From Methanobrevibacter olleyae (GTDB taxonomy: Archaea > Methanobacteriota > Methanobacteria > Methanobacteriales > Methanobacteriaceae), in contig SUTG01000010.1 in NCBI GenBank assembly GCA_015063035.1, positions 1 to 57,395 on the forward strand: 57,395 nt of DNA. Direction: 5' to 3'. This document shows, one piece after another, positions 17,535 to 26,212 of the stretch. How positions within the stretch are numbered: position 1 is the stretch's first letter; every line of letters begins with the position of its first letter. A program made the translations under genes and the position numbers. The notes beneath the pieces are model-generated. The model was not told where the DNA came from and did not search any database. It saw only the letters and a list, made by a program, of their open reading frames with translations.

Positions 17535-20500
17535 ATTTCGGTAAAAAGCAAGACGTTATTTGCAGTGCTTATAAGCTTGTTCATAATTTCTATAGCAAGT
17601 GTTTCTGCAACTGACGTCAGTGATATTAGTGATAATCAAGATTCAAATATTCTAAATGATGTAGATTCTGGCAGTGGGATTTCCACTTCCGATGATTTTG
17701 TTGAAAATGGCACTGGCTCTGTTGGTTCTAGTATTTCATCTAGTTCTGATAGTCTCAGCAGTTCAACAGGTGTTGATGTTTCTGATTATGATGGGAATTC
17801 AATTGATTCAATCGGTTCAACCGGTTCAGATAGTAATTCTTGCGAGATCAGTTCAAAAGATGAAATCTCTTCAACAAATGAATTGTGTTCATCTACAGAA
17901 GGAAATGCAGAAGCAAATGTCTCAAGTGATGTCTTATGCTCTTCTGAAGATGGTGAAAAGGATTCAGTTAGTGCTTTAGCTTCTTCAGCAAGTGAAAAAA
18001 ATTCTTCAGTTATAGAATCTTCAAGCACTTCCGTTGCAAGAGGGGATTATTACAATGTCACTTTAAGAGATGGAAATTCCGGCAATCCATTGGCTGGAAA
18101 AACAATAACATTTACATTTAATGGAAACAAGTATACAAAAACTACAAATTCAAAGGGAGTCGCTAGCTTATTGCTAAATTCAAGTCCCGGAACTTATGTG
18201 ATTCTTTACTCATATGCAGGTGATTCCAATTATGGGAACTATTCAAATTCCCAAAGCATAAAAATCGTAAAGACTCCAACAGCACTAGTTAATTCTGGAA
18301 GCTCTGTCGTAAATGGAAAAGCATATCACATTACATTGAAGGATTCATATGGGAATGTATTGTCAGGCAAAACTGTAAGTTTGACATTTAATGGAAAAAC
18401 TTACAAGAAGACTACAAACTCTAATGGTAAAGTTAGCTTAACCATCAGAGGTACAGTTGCAAAGACTTACAAATTAACCTACAAGTATGCTGGAGATGCA
18501 AACTACAGTTCCATTGCTGGCTCAGCAAGCATCAAAATAAAGATGCCTACTGCTTTATCCGGTTCTGGATCTACAATAATTAAAGGAAAATATTATTACA
18601 TTACTTTAAAAAACGGTAATGGGAAAGTGTTGTCAGGCAAATCTGTCATTTTCACAATAAATGGTAAGAATTATACTAAAGTTACCAATTCCAAAGGGGT
18701 AGCAAGTTTAAAGATTAATTTAAAGTCTAATAGAACTTATGCTTTAACGTATAAGTATGCTGGCAGTTCCTATTATGGAAGTTCCTCTAAAACGGTTTCC
18801 CTATTTGTCAAGACTCCTACCACGTTCGTAAATTCAGGTAGCTCTATCGCAAAAGGAAATACCTATTACATTACTTTAAAGGATTGCGATGGGAATGTAT
18901 TGGCAGGCAAAACCGTAAAGATAACATATCGTGGAAAAACTTATACCAAAACTACAAATTCAAAGGGTAAAGTAGGATTGAAAATCAGTTCAGCTATAGG
19001 TTATGCCTATAATCTTTCCTATAAGTATGCTGGAAATAGCAATTATGGTGCGATTTCCGGGTCTGTTAATTTAAAGGTTAAGAAAGGCACAAGTTTGGCT
19101 GGTTCCAGTTCCACTACAATTATCAAAGGAAACAAATACTCTGTCACATTGAAGGATTCAAGTGGAAATGTCCTGTCAAGCAAAAAAGTCACTTTCACTT
19201 TCAATGGTAAAAATTATACTAAGACTACCAATTCAAAAGGTGTAGCTAGTTTAACCATAAATGCAGCTGCAGGAAAAACCTATAGTTTTTCTTACAGCTA
19301 TGCTGGAAGTTCATATTATGCGGCTTCTTCATCAGGCACTATCAAATTGGCAGTCAAGCTTAAAAGTGTAATTTCAAACTCTGGAAGTTCCATAATGAAT
19401 GGAAGTAACTACAAGATTACATTGAAGGATTCAAGCGGAAATCTTTTAGTTGGCAAGAATATTACCTTCACTTTCAATGGAAAAACATATTCCAAAACCA
19501 CAGGGGCTACCGGTGTTGCAAGTTTAAGCATTGATGTAAGCACTCCTAAAACCTATGCATTGACTTATAAATTTGGAGGGGATAGCAACTACACTTCATC
19601 TTCCGGATCTGTAAGCTTGAATGTAAAGTCAAAAACTGCATTCACTGTTGCGCATATAGTTTCTGCATCCTCATCCTTGAAATCCTATGTTGAGAAATAT
19701 GGAAAGGTTCCATCTACAGTTTCTGTAAATGGAATATCCTTGAATCTAAGCAGTTTCACTTATTTGATGGGTAAAGCTGTTGCAAGCATTAATTCAGGGA
19801 AGACTTCTGCGGTTATTACTTTAGTAAATATCAGTTCAAGTTATTCTAATGGAGGAAGTTCATCCATTAACGGCAATTTGTCTAAAGCCAAGTATGTTTC
19901 ATTGGCAAACAGCTTAGTGTCTTATGTTAATTCCAATGGCAAACTTCCGAATTACATTAATACTAGCTTAGGATTGGTTTCACCAAAGCTTTATAGTTTT
20001 GGTCTTTCCAAAGTTTTAGTATTCTATTCATCTAATAAGAGATTGCCTAACACTTTATCTCTTGTTTCAAGTGATGTTGACGGGGCAAGCAGTTCTGCAA
20101 GCAGTTCTTCTACCGCTTATTCTTCAGTTACCAAAAAGGGTAATGCTTCCCAATATAAAACTGGATTGAATGAAGTTGCAAATCTTACTGCTGCTCAGTT
20201 GAAAGCTTATTTAACCTCTTCCGGAAACGATGCCCTTAACTCCGCTATAAAGAGTTTGGCAAGTAAACTTGTTTCTGGAAAGACTACAACATGGGCGAAA
20301 GCGGTGGCAATCTATAACTATGTTAGAGACAATATTTCATACAGTTTCTATTCCAACAGTAAAAAGGCCGCAAGCGGTACTTTAAGCAGTAAGTCTGCTA
20401 ACTGTTGTGATCAAGCGAATTTGGTAGTTGCTCTTTGTAGAGCAGCCAACATACCTGCAAGATTTTCACATGCTAAAGGTTGTACATTTTCCAGCGGTTT

Positions 20501-20651
20501 GGTAACTGGACATGTATGGGCTCAGATTTATGTGGATGGAGTATGGTATTCTGCTGATGCAACAAGTAGCAGAAACAGTTTAGGAAACATTAAGAATTGG
20601 AATGTAAAGTCCTTTTCTAGCTTAAAACAATATGCGCATTTGTCTTTCTGA
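17535..20651 (+). CDS. Adhesin-like wall protein: Ig-like repeats, pseudomurein-binding repeats, transglutaminase-like peptidase domain
   Basis: A secreted protein of about 1038 residues. From the N-terminus: a signal peptide ending near SVSA-TD; a Ser-rich stretch (about 30-155); six Ig-like repeats of about 90 residues (about 160-705), each with GK(T/S)-(F/Y)TFNGK-YTKTTNSKG and TYKYAG; two pseudomurein-binding repeats (about 705-755 and 782-832; YVEKYGKVPSTV and YVNSNGKLPNYI); and a transglutaminase-like domain. The latter has C957 (NCCDQANLVVALCRAANIPARF), H993 (TGHVWAQIYVDG) and D1008 (SADAT), the triad used by methanogen pseudomurein endoisopeptidases. It may cleave or remodel wall peptides. 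GAGGTGA lies four bases before ATT 17535. The first standard start, GTG 17565, has no ribosome site and loses the lysines of the signal peptide. Confidence 0.9.
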   Translation: MSVKSKTLFAVLISLFIISIASVSATDVSDISDNQDSNILNDVDSGSGISTSDDFVENGTGSVGSSISSSSDSLSSSTGVDVSDYDGNSIDSIGSTGSDSNSCEISSKDEISSTNELCSSTEGNAEANVSSDVLCSSEDGEKDSVSALASSASEKNSSVIESSSTSVARGDYYNVTLRDGNSGNPLAGKTITFTFNGNKYTKTTNSKGVASLLLNSSPGTYVILYSYAGDSNYGNYSNSQSIKIVKTPTALVNSGSSVVNGKAYHITLKDSYGNVLSGKTVSLTFNGKTYKKTTNSNGKVSLTIRGTVAKTYKLTYKYAGDANYSSIAGSASIKIKMPTALSGSGSTIIKGKYYYITLKNGNGKVLSGKSVIFTINGKNYTKVTNSKGVASLKINLKSNRTYALTYKYAGSSYYGSSSKTVSLFVKTPTTFVNSGSSIAKGNTYYITLKDCDGNVLAGKTVKITYRGKTYTKTTNSKGKVGLKISSAIGYAYNLSYKYAGNSNYGAISGSVNLKVKKGTSLAGSSSTTIIKGNKYSVTLKDSSGNVLSSKKVTFTFNGKNYTKTTNSKGVASLTINAAAGKTYSFSYSYAGSSYYAASSSGTIKLAVKLKSVISNSGSSIMNGSNYKITLKDSSGNLLVGKNITFTFNGKTYSKTTGATGVASLSIDVSTPKTYALTYKFGGDSNYTSSSGSVSLNVKSKTAFTVAHIVSASSSLKSYVEKYGKVPSTVSVNGISLNLSSFTYLMGKAVASINSGKTSAVITLVNISSSYSNGGSSSINGNLSKAKYVSLANSLVSYVNSNGKLPNYINTSLGLVSPKLYSFGLSKVLVFYSSNKRLPNTLSLVSSDVDGASSSASSSSTAYSSVTKKGNASQYKTGLNEVANLTAAQLKAYLTSSGNDALNSAIKSLASKLVSGKTTTWAKAVAIYNYVRDNISYSFYSNSKKAASGTLSSKSANCCDQANLVVALCRAANIPARFSHAKGCTFSSGLVTGHVWAQIYVDGVWYSADATSSRNSLGNIKNWNVKSFSSLKQYAHLSF

Positions 20652-20717
20652 TGGGTGTGTATTTTATAGGGTATCTGGTTAAAATATGCATTTGTCTTTC
20701 TGATGGGTGTGTATTTT
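20636..20717. repeat. Direct duplication of the wall-protein 3' end
   Basis: A 30-bp segment beginning GCATTTGTCTTTCTGATGGG occurs at 20636-20665 and again at 20688-20717, 52 bp apart. The first copy contains the last codons and the TGA stop of the wall-protein gene. The second is non-coding. Confidence 0.85.
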
Positions 20718-20734
20718 TTATCTGATATCTAATC

Positions 20735-20762
20735 AATGCTCATTGCTTTTTCTCTGAGCATT
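20735..20762. terminator. Hairpin after the wall-protein gene
   Basis: AATGCTCA and TGAGCATT form a perfect 8-bp stem around a 12-base T-rich loop, about 85 bp after the stop codon. Confidence 0.4.
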
Positions 20763-20766
20763 TAGT

Positions 20767-20793
20767 TCATGTTCGATTATGAACATGATTTTT
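20767..20793 (+). terminator. Hairpin plus T-run, probable terminator
   Basis: TCATGTTC and GAACATGA pair over 8 bp with a 6-base loop and are followed directly by TTTTT. This is the classic terminator layout for the gene ending at 20651. Confidence 0.55.
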
Positions 20794-20905
20794 AATGAAA
20801 TAAATTGAATAGACAAATTAATATATTAAATTCTTGTAATAAATGATTGAAGAATTGGTTTGCACTGGTTCTTCTTTTATTTATAATTCTTTTCCTCTTT
20901 TTTAT

Positions 20906-20998
20906 TTTTTTATTTTTGCTATTGCGTATTCAGATAGTTTGTTTTTTGTTAATTTTTATTTTTGCTATTGCGTATTCAGATAGTTTGTTTTTAGTTAA
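20906..20998. repeat. 46-bp tandem duplication
   Basis: A unit containing GCTATTGCGTATTCAGATAG occurs at 20918 and 20964, a period of 46 bp, with T-rich flanks also duplicated. It lies in non-coding DNA between the wall-protein gene and the CBS gene. Confidence 0.85.
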
Positions 20999-21305
20999 TT
21001 TATTAATTCCATTGCTCACTTTTCAAAATATTTTTTACAATAATTTCTAATTTTTTCATAAAATTATTTGATAATCAACTAAGTTAATTTTTTTATCACA
21101 AATTTTTTCCATTTTATACTAAAATTATTTAAATGATAAACAATATATTAACAAATGTATAATAAGAAACTACTTTTTGTTAAAAAATTATAACAAAAAT
21201 TATGTTGGTATGTGATGATTAGGTGTGAAATAGAAAGAAAATAAATGAATAGAATTATCACAATACTTGTCTTAATCTTATTTAAAAATCAATTAGGTGT
21301 TACTT

Positions 21306-22142
21306 ATGAAAGTAAAAGATGTAGCTTCTACAGATGTTATTCATGTAACCGTTCCAGGAAGCAGAGAAGATGCTTTAAGAATCATGAAAAAAGAGGACGT
21401 ATCTGTAGTGCCTGTTATTAAAAATGATACTAACAAATTAGTTGGGATATTAACTCGTTCTGATATGATCACCAATCCCGATGAAGAGCAAATTGCTATG
21501 TTGATGACTAGAGACTTAATCACAGCAAAAATGGATGATGAATTGAAGACCGTTGCAGAAAAGATGGTTGAAAACAACATCAGAAGAATTCCTGTCGTTA
21601 ATGATGAGGATGAATTGGTGGGAATTGTAACTTCTTTTGATATTGTAGCTTTAGCTATTGCAGATATGGGAATCAAGGACCCTGTCGAAGATTATATGAT
21701 TACAACCATTCCTGCTACTTGGGATGAGACTCCATTGAATGTTGCATTTGAAGTAATGAAATTCTTTGGCTTGAAGTCTGTAATCGGATTAAACTCCAAC
21801 AACAGAATGACCGGTATCTTAACTGAAACCGATTTCATTGCTGAAAGTGAAATTATCTCTGAAAGAACTGAACACAGCTCTTCTGTAGGTACTGAAGGAG
21901 ACAAATGGTCTTGGGACAGCACATCTGTATTATACATTGAGAAAAACCATCTCAAATTTACTGACAAAGTATTCAAGGATGTTGCAATCAAGGATGTTGT
22001 AACTGCAAACACCAAAACCAAAGTCTCTGTATGTGCTGAAAAAATGAGATCTCTTGATGTAGAGCAATTGCCTGTTTTAGGAATTGAAGGAGAGCTCGTT
22101 GGACTCGTCAGAGCTAGTGACTTAATTAAAACTTTATTATAG
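21306..22142 (+). CDS. Four-CBS-domain protein
   Basis: A 278-residue protein made of four CBS units in two Bateman modules: MKVKDVASTDVIHV/LVGILTRSDMI, LMTRDLITAKMDDEL/LVGIVTSFDIVALA, PVEDYMITTIPATWDET/MTGILTETDFIAES and AIKDVVTANTKTKVSV/LVGLVRASDLIKTLL. Such proteins bind adenosyl ligands (AMP, ATP, SAM) as energy or cofactor sensors. There is no attached catalytic or DNA-binding domain, so it should act by protein contact. AGGTG before ATG 21306 is preferred over the overlapping GTG at 21297. A T-rich terminator-like run follows the stop. Confidence 0.92.
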   Translation: MKVKDVASTDVIHVTVPGSREDALRIMKKEDVSVVPVIKNDTNKLVGILTRSDMITNPDEEQIAMLMTRDLITAKMDDELKTVAEKMVENNIRRIPVVNDEDELVGIVTSFDIVALAIADMGIKDPVEDYMITTIPATWDETPLNVAFEVMKFFGLKSVIGLNSNNRMTGILTETDFIAESEIISERTEHSSSVGTEGDKWSWDSTSVLYIEKNHLKFTDKVFKDVAIKDVVTANTKTKVSVCAEKMRSLDVEQLPVLGIEGELVGLVRASDLIKTLL

Positions 22143-22192
22143 TTTTAATTTTTTCTTTTTTTATTTTCTTATTTTTCTTTCAATTTTACTAT
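22143..22192 (+). terminator. T-rich terminator after CBS gene
   Basis: Several T5-T7 blocks separated by single bases follow the stop immediately, the usual archaeal intrinsic termination signal. Confidence 0.4.
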
Positions 22193-22310
22193 TTTTACTA
22201 ATTAAGAAAGAAAATATTTGTTTCACATATTGCAAACTATTTAAATATTTATATTAGTTTGAATAAATAATGTAATATTAATTTTTTATGATTTTAATTT
22301 GAGTGATAAG

Positions 22311-22826
22311 ATGTCATCTGAGCCTATTTTAGTAATAAAGGATAATGATTCAACAATTGGAATCAGAGCAAGAGTTGGAGAGGAATTCGCTGAACATGAA
22401 ATCCAATTGAATGTCATGCTTGCATATTATTGGGATAATGATCTTCCTGTTATAGAAAGTTTGATAGACCTTTTTGAATCAGCTGTCAAAAGGACAATCA
22501 ATGAAGTTCTTCCACATGAAAATCTTTTATTGAAATATGACCTTATCACAGATGACGAGATAGGGAAAGCAAGCAGATTTGAGATTCATCTAATTGAAGT
22601 TAAAGCGGATGATATTAGCTTAAGATTGGACGGAAAAATACTTGCATTAAAGGGCATTTCATCAAAAGAAGAGTATTCACAAGGAATTTTAGGCTTAAAA
22701 CTTAAAAAAGAGGATGACTCAAATGATGGAATAATGGTCAAATCTGTTGAAAAGAATATTCCAACCGAAAAGAAGATTTCCTTTAAGGAGTTTGCAAGGC
22801 AGCAAAGATTAAAAAATAATAATTAA
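22311..22826 (+). CDS. Conserved hypothetical protein
   Basis: This 171-residue protein was not recognised. It is acidic and soluble, without Cys clusters, signal peptide or membrane helices. The first 120 residues look like an alpha/beta domain (ILVIKDNDSTIGIRARVG, then YYWDNDLPVIESLIDLFESAVKRTINEVLP, then ASRFEIHLIEVKADDISLRLDGKIL). A charged linker and a basic tail (EFARQQRLKNNN) follow and could contact nucleic acid or a partner. GAGTGAT lies three bases before ATG 22311. It converges with larE, so there is no operon context to help. Confidence 0.75.
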   Translation: MSSEPILVIKDNDSTIGIRARVGEEFAEHEIQLNVMLAYYWDNDLPVIESLIDLFESAVKRTINEVLPHENLLLKYDLITDDEIGKASRFEIHLIEVKADDISLRLDGKILALKGISSKEEYSQGILGLKLKKEDDSNDGIMVKSVEKNIPTEKKISFKEFARQQRLKNNN

Positions 22827-22889
22827 AAAAATTGAAAAATAGAATTTTTAAAATTAATAATTAATTAAAAAAAAGTAAATGAAGAAGAA

Positions 22890-23954
22890 CTATACAGTTC
22901 TTCTAATAAATGGCAATATCTTTACTAAAGATTCTTTTGCATCTTCCTTGTTTTTATTGTTTTCAATGCTTATCTTGCCATCTCTAAATATTTTAGACTC
23001 TTTTTCATCAATCTGCAATTTGATGTATCCAATATCCTCAATAGTTTCAATATTGCTTATATGATCATTTTCCTTATTTTTAAGAATCTTACCAGTTTCT
23101 GAAATATCTATGCCAAATGGCAATCTCTTTCTAAGTCTAAGATTATTTGCTCCTTTTTCAAGTTCATCATCTAAGATAAGTTCATCATCACTTTCAATAG
23201 CTTTAAGATTCAATAGGATCTTGTCATATTGTGATAATTTCAATTCTTCAACTATAGAATCGATTTTTTCCTTATCTAGAATAGTGTCCAAATCACTTAA
23301 TTCGATTGTAGCAACATTTTTCTCTTCTCTAAGCTTGACTACATCAGATCCTGTGATTTCTTTAACATATGCCTCGCAATGGTCTATCCTATTCACCTTA
23401 TCAATAGTGACTATTTCATTGGTCTTGACCCTTGTTGCAAGACAGGTTGTGGAATTTGAGTATTCAATATCATTTTCATCAAGGAATTGATGAATTTCAT
23501 AGGTTTCAAGTTCAGCTTCAATGAACGGACTTTCAATTTCATACTCATATTTCATGAGTATCCCAGGCCTGTCATGAGTAAGGTCTGTTATATTGTTTCC
23601 GTCTATGATAATTTCATAACCTTCATCAAAAGCTCTTTGTTTAATTGCACCGTACATCAATCTTCTGCACACTAAACATCTTTGTGGAGTATTTGTTACA
23701 ATGTCTACATCAATAAAATTATTTTCAATAATTTCGTGTCTTATTCCAAGTTCAGAAGTTCTTCTTTTTGCAAATTCCAAAAATCCAGTTGGAAAAATTT
23801 GATTGTTATAAGTGATTGCAAGCACATCTGCACCAGCTTCCTTTGCAAGGTATGCAAGCAGTGTGCTGTCTGCTCCGCCAGAGAAAGCTAAAGCCACTTT
23901 TTCATAGTTTTTAAATATTTCCTTGACTTTTTCTATCTTTTGATCAGTGTTCAT
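22890..23954 (-). CDS. larE: LarE-type ATP-dependent sulfur transferase
   Basis: A 354-residue PP-loop protein. The ATP-binding loop SGGADS is at residues 25-30. Three cysteines sit at C93 and C96 (RCLVCRR) and C171 (TTCLATR), the pattern expected for the iron-sulfur form of LarE that recycles sulfur rather than sacrificing a single Cys. A C-terminal extension of about 90 residues goes beyond typical LarE length. LarE normally inserts sulfur into the lactate racemase nickel pincer cofactor, but LarB/LarC are absent here. It ends an apparent ycaO-tfuA-larE operon, so delivery of sulfur to thioamidation is an attractive alternative (inference). GGAG precedes the ATG. Confidence 0.88.
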   Translation of the reverse strand: MNTDQKIEKVKEIFKNYEKVALAFSGGADSTLLAYLAKEAGADVLAITYNNQIFPTGFLEFAKRRTSELGIRHEIIENNFIDVDIVTNTPQRCLVCRRLMYGAIKQRAFDEGYEIIIDGNNITDLTHDRPGILMKYEYEIESPFIEAELETYEIHQFLDENDIEYSNSTTCLATRVKTNEIVTIDKVNRIDHCEAYVKEITGSDVVKLREEKNVATIELSDLDTILDKEKIDSIVEELKLSQYDKILLNLKAIESDDELILDDELEKGANNLRLRKRLPFGIDISETGKILKNKENDHISNIETIEDIGYIKLQIDEKESKIFRDGKISIENNKNKEDAKESLVKILPFIRRTV

Positions 23955-24020
23955 GATTGAACTCCTTTGTTAAGAATAAGTGTAAAAATTAGGTATCGCT
24001 TGTTAATTTGATTATTTTGT

Positions 24021-24656
24021 TTATTCTAAATTTTTAATGTATTCCAAGACTTCGATTGCATCCAAGTATTTGATGTCCTTTTCCTTCAATATGAAATTGA
24101 TAAGCTTGGTTTTCTTTTCATCTTCCATTTCCACTTTTGAGAATATGTTTTGATAGGAACGCTTAGGGTAATAGATCTCTTTGGCAATATTGTGGATGTA
24201 ATCCTTTTCCTCTTCAGTGATTATTCCTTCCTTAACCGCCAAGTCCAATTTGTAGTCAACATTTACAAGAGCTTCTGATAACGGAACTTGATTGACAGGG
24301 TCAAAACTTAAAGCCACATCGTCATCTGAAGTAATTGCTCCAGATCTGTACGCCTTGTAAACGTAACCGATTCCAATCATGCCTAAATCATCAAGTTCTG
24401 ATGCTCTTAAAGCTCCCATACTGCTTCCACCAACTACAGTTATTCCCTTATCCAATGCTTTCATGATTTCCTTATGGGCAACTGCAGGAGTGTGGTGGAA
24501 AGCGCCATCGATTATTCCTATGATGTCTGGCTTTTCAGAAATTGCCTTTATGATGTCTCCCCTTTTAACTGGAGGCCTGTAGTCTGCATCAAGTATTGTT
24601 TTAGCCTCATCCTCTAAAATGGACAATCCCAAATAAACGATGATTTTTTTAGTCAT
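24021..24656 (-). CDS. tfuA: TfuA-related thioamidation partner
   Basis: A 211-residue TfuA-family protein: GDIIKAISEKPDIIGIIDGAFHHTPAVAHKEIM near residue 33 and VGGSSMGALRASELD near residue 75 are the conserved core. In methanogens TfuA works with YcaO to convert a glycine of methyl-CoM reductase alpha subunit (McrA) to thioglycine, and is thought to deliver or activate the sulfur source. It lies 98 bp downstream of ycaO and 66 bp upstream of larE, all in one direction. No mcr genes are in the window. Confidence 0.92.
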   Translation of the reverse strand: MTKKIIVYLGLSILEDEAKTILDADYRPPVKRGDIIKAISEKPDIIGIIDGAFHHTPAVAHKEIMKALDKGITVVGGSSMGALRASELDDLGMIGIGYVYKAYRSGAITSDDDVALSFDPVNQVPLSEALVNVDYKLDLAVKEGIITEEEKDYIHNIAKEIYYPKRSYQNIFSKVEMEDEKKTKLINFILKEKDIKYLDAIEVLEYIKNLE

Positions 24657-24754
24657 GTTAAAATCTCTTAAATTGATTGTTGTTATAAAATTTTTATTAA
24701 ATTATTCTAAATTATCATGTTCTTAAATTATTATAAGATTGTTCTTAACTATTC

Positions 24755-26008
24755 TTAAATTAATCCTCTACGTGCTTTTCTATCATATTCCAAAGCACGA
24801 TTGCCTAACCTTTCCTCATCCAATGAATAGAGCTCCGCTTTTGGAATGATTACCCTTGCAACATTGATTCCGATTTCCTCTCTTGTAAGGTCAGTGTATA
24901 ATACTTGATTGAATCCAACTTTCTGAACCTCTTCAATGCTTGTTTCAATGTCCCTTTTGATTGAATGTGAGCTTTTATCCTCTATGTCAGATAAATTGAT
25001 GGTTTCCTCTTCCCTTTGGAAGTAATGCCTGTTCATTCTCTTCATGTGCTCATAGCCGGATTTCCTCATGAAGTCTGCTCTGATTGTGTCTTCACGGGTT
25101 CCATGAATTTGGGTTGCCCTGCTTTGTGCAACTTCAGTAAGTGCTCTGATGACAGCAACTTCAGGGTTCAAGTGGGTTCCAACACCTAAAGTTAGAAGTG
25201 CAGGGTCCTTAAGCACAGTATCATCTGCGCTTGCAGCTATTGTGCTTATCTTCAAGTCTGCTGTAATGTCCATAAGCTTTATTTCAATTCCTTGGCTATT
25301 GAACTTGTCTAATAGCTCATTGATAATCTCGTTATCAATGCTTTCTTGGTTTATTTCTTTTTTATTTCTTTTAGTAAGTTCAAAAATGCTCCATGCATCC
25401 CTTTCAACCACTTCAAAGATACCGTGCAAAACGGATTCCTCTATGATGTTTCCGGATGCAAGACCATTGGTGTTTCCTTTAAAAATAGCTATTGGGCTAG
25501 GGCTCACTTCCCTTGTTGGAATATATGGGTGGAAAACAGCATTAGATGGAACATATACTGTCTCTTCGCTTATGATGTCTTCAGCTTCAATCCATTCAAG
25601 CCTTGAATTTTCAACATTTTCATTGCCGTAATTCTTTGGCAAGAGAAGGTCTTTAGGGTCAAGAACATTCTCATCATTTCTAATGTTATTGTAAGTTTCT
25701 ACAAATGTTCTCTCACTATCAATATCCTGCCTTTCTGCAGAATACCTTTCGAAGCCTTCCATCATTGCAGATGCCTTTGCCTGCTCTCTGGTAGCGCCCT
25801 TTCCTGCATAGACGCTTACACTTCCAGACTGTGCAGTTGGACGGATAGCTGAAAATACTGGAATCTTGACTCTATCCAAGTCTGTGATATCAGTCAATCT
25901 GGTTATTCCAGCGGTTCTAAGCTTTTTCTCATTTATCTCAATTGTTTCCTTCGGGTCTTTAACTCTATGAGTTCCCTTAAAGAATTTTATTGGAATATCT
26001 TCAAACAT
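24755..26008 (-). CDS. ycaO: YcaO McrA-glycine thioamidation enzyme
   Basis: A 417-residue YcaO-domain ATPase that activates a peptide backbone amide by phosphorylation so sulfur can replace oxygen. ATP/Mg glutamates are visible in MMEGFERYSAE (E84, E87, E92) and again in GIFEVVERDAW near residue 206. LTEVAQSRATQIHGTRED and the Pro-free C-terminus resemble the methanogen class associated with McrA. It is the first gene of a leftward operon with tfuA and larE. Expression should follow methanogenesis demand (inference). The gap to the divergent M24 peptidase carries the promoters of both. Confidence 0.93.
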   Translation of the reverse strand: MFEDIPIKFFKGTHRVKDPKETIEINEKKLRTAGITRLTDITDLDRVKIPVFSAIRPTAQSGSVSVYAGKGATREQAKASAMMEGFERYSAERQDIDSERTFVETYNNIRNDENVLDPKDLLLPKNYGNENVENSRLEWIEAEDIISEETVYVPSNAVFHPYIPTREVSPSPIAIFKGNTNGLASGNIIEESVLHGIFEVVERDAWSIFELTKRNKKEINQESIDNEIINELLDKFNSQGIEIKLMDITADLKISTIAASADDTVLKDPALLTLGVGTHLNPEVAVIRALTEVAQSRATQIHGTREDTIRADFMRKSGYEHMKRMNRHYFQREEETINLSDIEDKSSHSIKRDIETSIEEVQKVGFNQVLYTDLTREEIGINVARVIIPKAELYSLDEERLGNRALEYDRKARRGLI

Positions 26009-26212
26009 GTTTTTTATCCTTAGCTATTTTTAAAATGATTTTGGAATTGTTTTGAAATTTTAAATTTTATAATATTTATATTATGTAATTGATTATTTAT
26101 ATTAATTGTTATAATGAACTTATGTAGATTTTAAATAATTAGTTTAATTTTTAAATAATAAGTGATATAAGAGAATATAGGAGAAAATTAATAATTCAAT
26201 TGAGGCTTTAAA

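Larger units (their letters stand above)
20652..21305. other. Intergenic region with duplications and hairpins
   Basis: This stretch of about 650 bp holds the 52-bp-offset copy of the gene end, two hairpins, a 46-bp tandem duplication and an AT-rich promoter zone for the CBS gene. A 67-codon hydrophobic frame from TTG 20847 runs through the tandem duplication. It has no ribosome site and is not called as a gene. Confidence 0.55.

Noticed and set aside
17674-17979. 101-residue frame inside the wall-protein gene
   Set aside because: A shadow frame of the Ser-rich region; the main frame has signal peptide and domains.
17535-20651. Provirus origin of the endoisopeptidase-like domain
   Set aside because: Flanking genes are ordinary chromosomal genes and the Ig repeats and signal peptide are typical of host surface proteins.
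20847-21050. 67-residue hydrophobic frame
   Set aside because: TTG start without a ribosome site; it runs through a 46-bp tandem duplication in T-rich non-coding DNA.
24021-26008. YcaO/TfuA as a thiopeptide (RiPP) cluster
   Set aside because: No precursor or dehydrogenase is present; the sequence type and methanogen context fit McrA modification.
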